Below, piece by piece: positions 50,764 through 59,443 of a DNA stretch of 64,000 nt. Source of the stretch: Zeugodacus cucurbitae. Taxonomy: Eukaryota > Arthropoda > Insecta > Diptera > Tephritidae. A program made the position numbers and the translations under genes. The stretch spans positions 31,552,001-31,616,000 of the forward strand of contig NC_071670.1 of the NCBI RefSeq assembly GCF_028554725.1. The letters are read 5' to 3'. The notes beneath the pieces were generated by a model. It saw nothing but the letters and a program-made list of their open reading frames with translations, was not told the origin of the DNA and searched no databases. Position 1 is the stretch's first letter. The number at the start of each line of letters is the position of its first letter.

Positions 50764-51640
50764 AACAAGTAAGGAAGGGCTAAGTTCGGGTGTAACCGAA
50801 CATTTTATACTCTCGCAATTTATTTATTTAACTTTATTTATATTATATAATACACAATTTGACCCACATATTCGTCATATATATTGTATAAAGTCCATTG
50901 ATAGTTGGAAACCATAATATTAGGTTAGAAGCACCGAGGTCCTCGTGTTAGATATATGGGGCCTTAAAAACCTATGGTCCGATTTCGGCGATTTTTAGAA
51001 TGGGGCTGCCACACTATTAACATCGTATTTGTGCAAAGTTCTGCACCGATATCTTCACTAGTACTTACTTTATCTATTGTAAAGTAAACGATTCAGATCG
51101 TCTTGTTCTGGTATATAGGAAGTAGGCGCGGTTGTGAAACGATTTGGCCTATTTTCACAACATATAATTGGGATGTAAGGAAACTATTACAAACCAAGTT
51201 TCATTGAAATCGGTCGAGTAGTTCCTGAGATATGGTTTTTGACCCATAAGTGGGCGACGCCACGCCCATTTTACATTTTGTAATAAAATCTGAGTGCAGC
51301 TTCCATCTGCTATTTCTTATGTGGAATTAAGTGTTTCTGACGTTTTTCGTTAGTGAGTTAACCCACTTTTGGTAGTTTTCAACCTAACCTTTGTATGGGA
51401 GGTGGGCGTGGTTATTATCCGATTTCTTTCATTTTTTTAACCGTATTAGGAAGTGGCTAAAAAAACGACTACAGAAAGTTTGGTTTATATAGCTCTATTG
51501 GTTTCCGAGATATGTACAAAAAACCTATTTGGGGGCGGGGCCACGCCCACTTCCTCAAAAAAATGACATCCACATATGCCCCTTCATAGTGCGATCCTTC
51601 ATACCAAATTTTATTTCCATAGCTCTATTTATGGCTTAGT

Positions 51641-51648
51641 TATGGCAC
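51641..51648. repeat. Left target-site duplication of LINE scrap (TATGGCAC)
   Basis: TATGGCAC recurs at 51880-51887. The host element's other copies have a single TATGGC(A/C)C at this place, confirming the duplication. The first T or TA is ambiguous with the TA tail. Confidence 0.75.
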
Positions 51649-51879
51649 AGAGAAAACACTCCAGCTCTGAAAGTATTCGATGCAGTACCCGCTGGAGGAA
51701 GCCGCGGAAGAGGACGACCTCCACTCCGGTGGAAAGACCAAGTGCAAAGTGACCTGGCTTCATTTGGTGTTTCCAGTTGGCGCCAAAAAGCAAAAAGGAG
51801 GAATGAGTGGCGCGCTCTGGTGGATTCGGCCATAATCGCTTAAAGCGGTTCCTACGCCAAATATATATATATATATATA
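51649..51879 (+). mobile_element. 231-base 3' end of an RTE-like LINE inserted in a DINE-like element
   Basis: It begins inside the last coding part (ENTPALKVFDAVPAGGSRGR in translation), runs through the family stop TAA (51841-51843) in the loop of the AATCGCT/AGCGGTT hairpin and ends TTCCTACGCCAA plus (AT)n. Target duplication TATGGCAC on both sides. Severe 5' truncation. Confidence 0.88.
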
Positions 51880-51887
51880 TATGGCAC
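51880..51887. repeat. Right target-site duplication of LINE scrap (TATGGCAC)
   Basis: Partner of 51641-51648. It directly follows the TA tail of the LINE. Confidence 0.75.
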
Positions 51888-52210
51888 TTTATGTGTTTTC
51901 GGTTTTCGCCATTTCGTGGGCGTGGCAGTGGTCCGATTTTGCTCAGCCAGAAAGCAGCCTTCCTATGGTGCCAAGAAAAAAGTGTGACAAGTTTCATCAA
52001 GATATCTTAATTTTTACTCAACTTACAGCTTGCACAGACGGACGGACGGACGGACAGACAGATATTCGGATTTGAACTCCACTCTTCACCCTGATCACTT
52101 TGGTATATATAACCCTATATCTAACTCGTTTAGTTTTGGGTGTTACAAACAACGGTTTTGTGAACAAAACTATAATACTATCTTTAGCAACATTTGTTGC
52201 GAGAGTATAA

Positions 52211-53085
52211 AAATACAAAGAAATGATACAGAACTTGTAGTGTTCCTACATGCATACAATTTTCTTCAATTTAGCTGCACTTGTACAGGAAGTGCCGATT
52301 TCACAGGTATTGCTCTTTGTTGTTGTTGGCCAATTGGCAAAAAAGATATATTTAATTATCAATTCTCTTCTGAAACGGAGGAGTGCCAATAGCACCTGTT
52401 GTAATACAGTTATTATTTTGGTTAAAAATGTGGTTCAATATTTGATTCCTTTAATATATTTGTAAACACTTACATGCGCATATAATAATCTAATAAAGTT
52501 GTTGCACTCACAGACTAATAATAAAACTTATACTTATTTTTGTAAGTTATTCACGATATTATTTGGTTGTTGGTTGAAAAATATGTGAAATTAGTGAATA
52601 ATAATAACAATGTTCACTTCAATTAAACGCAACGAATATTTAATTACACCGTTAGTTAAAGAAAACTTCAGAAATAGTGACCGCACTGGATTTCAATAAA
52701 GCTATACTTATACATACATACAAATGACTAAGAGTAGCAAACGTATGTATTGTTTTAAACAAATACAAGTAAAAAAGTCATCGAAAATCATTAAACCTTA
52801 AATATTAGGCGGTTTACTCTATTTTAAGTACCAACTCACATTATGCTACCTGAGCATTTAGCGGCGAGCAACAGCTAGCTTTTTCAATCGTAAAATTTAA
52901 GTATAATTTACTAATTACCTCAAAACGCCAAAATGAAATCGTTGAATTGCCTCCGCTTGCCTCGATTTTAACACTTATTACACATTTTTATTTAATTAGT
53001 TGAGTAAATGCTGTTCAAGTGGGCATCAAAGTGAACTTTACAATTTAAGTGAGTATCAAGCGAAGTAACATTAAGTTGTAAATTA
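52211..53085. other. AT-rich spacer, no gene seen
   Basis: No exon signals or recognised repeats. Confidence 0.5.
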
Positions 53086-53235
53086 AACAAGTAAGGAAGG
53101 GCTAAGTTCGGGTTTCACCGTCTCTCTCTCTCGCAATTTATAGATGAAATTTTATTAAGATAACACATTTTGATCCACATATTCGTCGTATATATGGTAT
53201 TAAGTTCTTTGAAAGTTTGAAAACCCTAATATTAA

Positions 53236-53245
53236 GTATTAATTG
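53236..53245. repeat. Left target-site duplication of inverted-core LINE
   Basis: AGTATTAATT, identical to 55495-55504. Confidence 0.8.
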
Positions 53246-53272
53246 TATGTATGTGATTGGCGTTGCAACCGT

Positions 53273-54146
53273 TTAGCCGGTTATAGCCGAATCGACGATA
53301 GTGCGCCACCTCTCTCTCTCCTTCGCAGTTCGGCGCCAGTTGGAGATCCCAAGTTTAACCAGGTCGCTCTCCACCTGGTCCCTCCAACGGAGTGGAGGCC
53401 TTCCCCTTTCTCGGCTTCCTCCGGCGGGTACTGCATCGAACACTTTCAGTGCTGGAGTGTTTTCGTCCATTCGGACAACATGACCTAGCCAGCGTAGCCG
53501 CTGTCTTTTTATTCGCTGAACTATGTCAATGTCGTCGTATAACTCGTACAGCTCATCGTTCCATCGTCTGCGGTATTCGCCGTTGCCAATGTTCTGAGGG
53601 CCATAAATCTTGCGCAAAATTTTCCTCTCGAAAACTCCTAGTGTCGTCTCATCTGATGTTGACATCGTCCAAGCTTCTGCACCGTAGAGCAGGACGGGAA
53701 TGATAAGCGACTTGTAGAGCTTGATTTTGGTTCGTCGAGAGAGGACTTTACTGTTCAATTGCCTACTCAGTCCAAAGTAGCACCTGTTGGCAAGAGTTAT
53801 TCTGCGCTGGATTTCGAGGCTGACATTGTTCGTGTTGTTGATGCTGGTTCCCAGGTATACGAAATTATCTACGACCTCGAAGTTATGACTGTCAACAGTG
53901 ACGTGGGAGCCAAGACGCGAATGCGCCGACTGTTTGTTTGATGACAGGAGATATTTCGTCTTGTCCTCATTCACCTCCAGACCCATTCGCTTCGCCTCCT
54001 TATCCATGCGGGAAAAAGCAGAACAAACGGCGCGGTTGTTGCTTCCGATGATATCAATATCATCGGCGTACGCCAGGAGCTGTACACTCTTGTAGAAGAT
54101 TGTACCTTCTCGGTTTTGCTCTGCAGCTCTTATAATTTTTTCCAGC
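53273..54146 (-). pseudogene. C-terminal RT part of the inverted-core LINE
   Basis: Open from LEKIIRAAEQNREG through LLAYADDIDIIG to the stop at 53273. It includes LRWLGHVVRMDE and GGSRERGRPPLRWRDQVE. It is almost identical to the LINE at 36447. Upstream of it the frame runs into antisense sequence because of the inversion, so no working RT can be made. Confidence 0.85.
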
Positions 54147-54500
54147 CCACCGTCAACAAACTGATTGGACCTTATCAGTGTGGCTTTAGACCTGGAAAAT
54201 CGACAACTGACCAGATATTCACCATGCGCCAAATTTTGGAGAAGACCCGTGAAAAGAGGATCGACACACACCACCTTTTTGTCGATTTTAAAGCTGCTTT
54301 CGACAGCACGAAAAGGAGCTGCCTTTACGCCGCGATGTCTGAATTTGGTATCCCCGCTAAACTAATACGGCTGTGTAAATTGACGCCGAGCAACACCAAA
54401 AGCTCCGTCATGATTGGGAAGGACCTCTCCGAGCCGTTCGATACCAAACGAGGTTTCAGACAAGGTGACTCACTATCGTGCGACTTCTTTAACCTGATGC
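54145..54500 (+). pseudogene. Inverted middle segment of the LINE RT
   Basis: About 118 codons in sense on the plus strand: PTVNKLIGPYQCGFRPGKST, HHLFVDFKAAFDSTKR and RGFRQGDSLSCDFF. It is the piece missing from the minus-strand flanks, turned around. The plus-strand frame that contains it (54116-54559) starts and ends in antisense sequence, so it is not a gene. Confidence 0.85.
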
Positions 54501-54510
54501 ACAGTACGCT

Positions 54511-55494
54511 ATGCACAGTACGCTCGATAGAACCTTGTATGCGATATTTAGGAGGCTGATCCCACGGTAATTTGCGCAGATTGTGGGATCTCCCTTTTTA
54601 TGGATTGGGCAGAGCACACTGAGATTCCAATCGTCAGGCATGCTTTCTTCCGACCATATTCTGCAAAGAAGCTGATGCATGCACCTTATCAGTTCTTCGC
54701 CGCCGTATTTGAATAGTTCTGCCGGTAATCTATCGGCCCCGCTGCTTTGTTGTTCTTCAAGCGGGTAATTGCTATTCGAATTTCTTCATGGCCGGGTAAT
54801 GGAACATCTGTTCCATCGTCATCGATTGGAAGATCGGGTTCGCCATCTCCTGGTGGTGTACTCTCACTGCCATTCAGCAGGTCGGAGAAGTGTTCCCTCC
54901 ATAATCCCAGTATGCCCTGGACATCGGTTACCAGATTACGACCTTGGTCTCTACATGAGGATGCTCCGGTCTTGAAACCTTCGTTAAGTCGCTTCATTTT
55001 TTCATAAAATTTTCGAGCATTACCTCTGTCTGCCAGCTTCTCAAGCTCTTCGTACTCACGCATTTCGGCCTCTTTCTTTTTTTGTCTGCAGATGCGTCTC
55101 GCTTCCCTCTTCAGCCCTCGGTATCTATCCCATCCCGCACGTGTTGTGGTCGTTTGCAACGTTGCGAGGTAGGCAGTCTGTTTTCTCTCCGCTGCGAGAC
55201 GGCACTCCTCATCGTACCAGCTTGTTTTTTGTCGTTGCCGAAAACCAATTGTTTCGGCTGCAGCGGTACGCAGTGAGTTTGAGATGCCGTTCCACAGTTC
55301 CCTTATACCGAGATGCTGATGAGTGCTCTCAGAGAGCAGGAGTGCAAGTCGAGTAGAGTATTTCGTGGCTGTCTGTTGCGATTGCAGCTTTTCGACGTCG
55401 AACCTTCCTTGTGTTTGTTGACGGGCGTTCTTTGCTGCACAGAGGCGGGTGCGTATCTTCGCTGCGACCAGATAGTAGTCCGAGTATATATATG
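54511..55494 (-). pseudogene. 5' part of the inverted-core LINE: endonuclease tail, linker, first RT blocks
   Basis: Contains AAKIRTRLC after the SDYYL box at the truncation point, the basic linker (LKREARRICRQKKKEAEMRE), NNKAAG and SVLCPIHKKGDPTICANYRG. The part around 54700 has a frameshift (after NNKAAGPIDYRQNY). It aligns along its length with 56690-57660 of the longer copy. Confidence 0.82.
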
Positions 55495-55504
55495 AGTATT
55501 AATT
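55495..55504. repeat. Right target-site duplication of inverted-core LINE
   Basis: AGTATTAATT, partner of 53236-53245. Immediately beyond it the DINE-like element resumes. Confidence 0.8.
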
Positions 55505-55907
55505 AAGCTAGGGAAAGTTATACTCGAAAATGAGTGCAATTTTTGGCACGGAGACATATTATTAGAAGAAACATATTCCCTCTGAATTTCTTCAAAATAT
55601 CTGAGAGACTTACCTATATTTTCGGTAAATAAATTTTCAGCACTGAGGTCCTCATGTTCAATATATGGGGCCTTGAAAACTTTTGGTCCGATTTCGACGG
55701 TTTTTAGAATAGCGGTGCCACACTATAAATGCAGTATTTATGCAAAGTTCTGTTCCGATATCTTCACTAGCGCTTAACTTATATATCGTAAACGATTCAC
55801 ATTGACTTCACAGTTCTGGTATATAGGAAGCAAATTGTGTAATTTTATTGAAATTGGTCGAGTAGTTACGGAGATATGGTTTTTGACCCACAAGGAGGTG
55901 GAGCCAC

Positions 55908-58820
55908 GAAAATTTCAACTTTCAACAGGCCTCGGATGAGAAACCCCCCTTTTGATGACGACCACGGCAAACGTATAAAGGACTATGATTTAAGGGCATG
56001 CACCTGGAATGTCCGGACCCTTAATTGGGAAGGTGCCTCTGCCCAGCTGGTTGATGTCCTCGTAAGAGTAAAGGCTGACATCACCGCAATCCAAGAAATG
56101 CGATGGACGGGACAAGGACGGAAGAAGGTGGGTCCTTGTGACATCTACTACAGCGGCCATATAAAGGAGCGCAAATTCGGTGTGGGATTCGTGGTGGGAG
56201 AGAGACTCCGTCGTCGAGTCCTGGCATTCACTCCGGTGGATGAACGTCTAGCCACAATCCGCATCAAAGCGAGGTTCTTCAACATATCGCTGATTTGCGC
56301 CCACGCCCCGACGGAAGAGAAGGACGATGTGACCAAAGATACCTTCTATGAGCGCCTAGAACGTACCTATGAGCGCTGCCCCCGCCACGATGTCAAAATC
56401 GTGCTTGGCGATTTCAACGCTAGGGTGGGTAAAGAAGGTGTCTTTGGCACAACAGTCGGAAAATTCAGCCTCCATGACGAAACATCACCAAACGGTCTGA
56501 GGCTGATCGACTTCGCCGGGGCCCGAAATATGGTCATCTGTAGCACTAGATTCCAGCATAAGAAAATCCATCAAGCTACTTGGCTGTCCCCGGATCGAAT
56601 CACTCGCAACCAGATCGATCATGTTGTGATAGATGGACGACATGTCTCCAGTGTTTTTGATGTGCGTACGCTTCGTGGTCCCAACATCGACTCGGACCAC
56701 TATCTTGTAGCAGCTAAGATACGCACCCGCCTCTGTATAGAAAAGCGCACACGTCAACAAACACAAGGAAGGTTCGACATCGAGAAGCTGCAATCACAAC
56801 CGACAGCCGAACGATTTTCTACTCGACTTGCACTCCTGCTCTCTGAGAGCACTCATCAGCATCTCGGTATAGGGGAGCTGTGGGACGGCATATCAAACTC
56901 CTTACGTACAGCTGCAACCGAAACCATTGGCTTTCGGAAAAGCCAAAAAAACAGCTGGTATGATGAGGATTGTCGTCTCGCAGTGGAGAGAAAACAGACT
57001 GCCTACCTCGCAATGTTGCGATCGACCGCAACACGAGCGGGATGGGAAAGATACCGAGAGCTGAAGAGGGAAGCGAGACGCATTTGCAGAAAAAGAAAGA
57101 AAGAGGCAGAAATGCGTGAGTATGACGAGCTTGACAAGCTGGCCGACAGGGGTAATGCTCGAAAATTTTACGAAAAGATCCGGCGACTAACTGAAGGTTT
57201 CAAGACCGGAGCACACTCCTGTAGGACCCCCAGCGGTGATCTAGTGGTTGATGACCAGAGTATACTGTGTTTGTGGAGGGAACACTTCTCCAGCCTGCTG
57301 AATGGCAGTGAAAGTACAACACCAGGAGATGGCGAACCCGATTCCCCAATCGACGACGATGGAACAGATGTTCCATTGCCCGACCGTGAAGAAATTAGAA
57401 TAGCAATTACCCGCTTGAAGAACAACAAGGCGGCGGGGGCCGATGGATTGCCGGCCGAGCTATTCAAATACGGCGGCGAAGAGCTGATAAGGTGCATGCA
57501 TCAGCTTCTTTGCGAAATATGGTCGGAAGAAAGCATGCCCGACGATTGGAATCTCAGTGTACTCTGCCCAATCCACAAAAAGGGAGACCCCACAATCTGC
57601 GCCAACTATCGTGGGATAAGCCTCCTTAACATCGCTTATAAGGTTCTATCGAGCGTACTGTGTGAAAGACTAAAGCCCACCGTCAACAAACTGATTGGAC
57701 CTTATCAGTGTGGCTTTAGACCTGGAAAATCAACAACTGACCAGATATTCACCATGCGCCAAATCTTGGAGAAGACCCGTGAAAAAAGGATCGACACACA
57801 CCATCTATTTGTCGACTTTAAAGCTGCTTTCGACAGCACGAAAAGGAGCTGCCTTTATGCCGCGATGTCTGAATTTGGTATCCCCGCAAAACTAATACGG
57901 CTGTGTAAGTTGACGTTGAGCAACACCAAAAGCTCCGTCAGGATCGGGAAGGACCTCTCCGAGCCGTTCGATACCAAACGAGGTTTCAGACAAGGTGACT
58001 CGCTATCGTGCGACTTCTTTAACTTGATGCTGGAGAAAATTATAAGAGCTGCAGAGCTAAATAGAGAAGGTACAATCTTCTACAAGAGTGTACAGCTCCT
58101 GGCGTACGCCGATGATATTGATATCAGGACAAGACGAAATATCTCCTGTCATCAAACAAACAGTCAGCGCATTCGCGTCTTGGCTCCCACGTCACTGTTG
58201 ACAGTCATAACTTTGAAGTTGTAGATAATTTCGTATACCTAGGAACCAACATTAACACCGATAATAATGTCAGCCTTGAAATCCAACGCAGAATCACTCT
58301 TGCCAACAGGTGCTACTATGGACTGAGTAGGCAATTGAAAAGTAAAGTCCTCTCTCGACGAACAAAAACTAAACTCTACAAGTCCCTCATCATTCCCGTC
58401 CTACTTTATGGTGCAGAAGCGTGGACGGTGTCAACATCCGATGAGACGGCACTAGGAGTTTTCGAGAGAAAGGTTTTGCGGAAGATTTACGGTCCCTTAA
58501 ACATTGGCAACGGCGAATACCGCAGAAGATGGAATGATGAGCTGTATGTGTTGTTCGACGACATAGACATAGTCCAGCGAATAAAAAGACAGCGGCTACG
58601 CTGGCTGGGTCATGTTGTTCGAATGGATGAAAGTGCCCCAGCTCTGAAAGTTTTCGATGCAGTACCCGCTGGTGGAAGCCGAGGAAGAGGGAGACCTCCA
58701 CTCCGGTGGAAGGACCAGGTGGAGAAGGACCTGTCTTCACTTGGTATTACCAATTGGCGCCAAACCGCCAAAAGGAGAGATGCGTGGCGCACTGTTGTGG
58801 ACTCGGCTATAACCGCGTAA
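55908..58820 (+). pseudogene. RTE-like LINE endonuclease-reverse transcriptase, broken by an 82-base deletion
   Basis: One frame is open from 55876 (its first 10 or so codons belong to the host repeat) to 58224. Numbering from 55876, the APE-type endonuclease has WNVRTLNWEG (44-53), AIQEMRW (71-77, catalytic Glu 74), LGDFNARVG (177-185) and DSDHYLVA (272-279). A basic linker (395-412) follows. The RT has NNKAAGADGLP (516-526), CPIHKKGDPTICANYRG (564-580), LFVDFKAAFD (644-653), RGFRQGDSL (702-710) and AYADDIDI (743-750). At 58125/58126 about 82 bases present in the other copies are missing, shifting the frame. The correct frame resumes at 58128 and is open for 231 codons to the family stop at 58818-58820. 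Without this single lesion the protein would be intact in this copy. Confidence 0.88.
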
Positions 58821-58826
58821 GCGGTT
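58811..58826 (+). other. 3'-terminal hairpin of the LINE with the stop codon in its loop
   Basis: AACCGC-GTAA-GCGGTT, a perfect 6-bp stem. The ORF stop TAA is 58818-58820, in the loop. Equivalent hairpins are at 36465-36480, 43409-43425, 51834-51850 and 53267-53282. Only 20-30 bases remain between the hairpin and the tail. Probably a recognition structure for reverse transcription; this is inference. Confidence 0.65.
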
Positions 58827-59443
58827 TCTACGCCAGTTAAGAAGAAGAAGTGTACCAATTTGAGTGCAGCCCTTCTGTAACATCTTTGTAATTAAATTTA
58901 AGGGTTCTGGTGCTTTTCCTTAATGAATTAAAGCGTGTTTAGGAGTTTTAAACATAACCTTTATATGAGAGGTGGGTGTAGTTATAATCCGATTTCCTCC
59001 ATTTCCTCCATGTATAAGGAAGAGCTTAAAAGAAACGACTCTAGAAACCAATATAACCAAAAAAAAAACTGCATCCACATATGCCCCTTGCTAGACAAAT
59101 TTTGTACCAAATTTTACTTTTATAACTTTATTTATGGCTTAGTTATGACACTTTATGTCTTTTCGGTTTTCGCCATTTTGTGGACGTGGCAGTGGTCCTA
59201 TTACGCCCATCTTCGAACTTAACCTTCTTATGGTGCCAAGAAATACGTCTTCCAAGTTTCATAAGATATCTTAATTTTTACTCTAGTTACAGCTTGCGCG
59301 GACGGACGGACTTACTTGTCACCCTGATCATTTTGATATATATAACCCTATATATAACTCGTAAAGTTTTAGGACTTAGAACCAACCGTTTTGTGAACAA
59401 AACTATAATGCTCTCTTAGCAACTTTTGCTGCGGGAGTAAAAA

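Larger units (their letters stand above)
50764..52210 (-). mobile_element. DINE-1/Helentron-like element, full-length, carrying a LINE scrap
   Basis: Begins AACAAGTAAGGAAGGGCTAA and ends TTGTTGCGAGAGTATAAAAA, with the GGACGGACGGACGGACAGAC microsatellite near 52036. At 51649-51879 it is broken by the LINE fragment listed separately. Without that insert its length matches the other full copies (about 1.2 kb). Confidence 0.82.
53246..55494 (-). mobile_element. RTE-like LINE, 5'-truncated, with an internal inverted segment
   Basis: Flanked by AGTATTAATT on both sides, so it is one insertion of about 2.25 kb. On the minus strand, 54511-55494 covers the end of the endonuclease (SDYYL region), the linker and the first RT blocks, up to SSVLC. 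The next piece, 54145-54500, lies in plus orientation (PTVNKLIGPYQCGFRPGKST to SCDFFNLM). From 54146 down to 53246 the minus strand resumes exactly where that piece would end (LEKIIRAAEQNREG) and runs to the 3' end with the AATCACATACATAC tail. At the upper junction ATGCACAGTACGCT is present twice in tandem (54497-54524). Confidence 0.88.
55908..58850 (+). mobile_element. RTE-like LINE, nearly complete copy
   Basis: About 2.94 kb carrying the endonuclease, RT and 3' end. The 5' boundary is inferred from where the DINE-like sequence stops (after GGTGGAGCCACG). The 3' end is TTTCTACGCCAGTTAA plus (GAA)n at 58839-58850. I found no clean target duplication. It lacks the longer leader seen in the copy at 43376, so it may be slightly 5' truncated. 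Its tail differs from the CATA and TA tails of the other copies. Confidence 0.85.
53086..59443 (-). mobile_element. DINE-1/Helentron-like element split by two LINE insertions
   Basis: Three parts add up to one element: 53086-53245 (AACAAGTAAGGAAGGGCTAA to AATATTAAGTATTAATT), 55505-55907 (TTTTTGGCACGGAGACATAT to GGTGGAGCCACG), and 58851-59443 (CCAATTTGAGTGCAGCCC to the end TGCTGCGGGAGTAAAAA). They total about 1.15 kb in the expected block order. The left hairpin arm has turned into a CT run (CCGTCTCTCTCTCTCGCAAT), and the GGACGGACGGA microsatellite is at 59298. Divergence from the full copies is moderate to high, as expected for an element old enough to have collected two insertions. Confidence 0.78.

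Noticed and set aside
54116..54559. 147-codon plus-strand frame with RT motifs, considered as a separate RT gene.
   Set aside because: It is the inverted middle of the minus-strand LINE; both ends of the frame are antisense LINE sequence.
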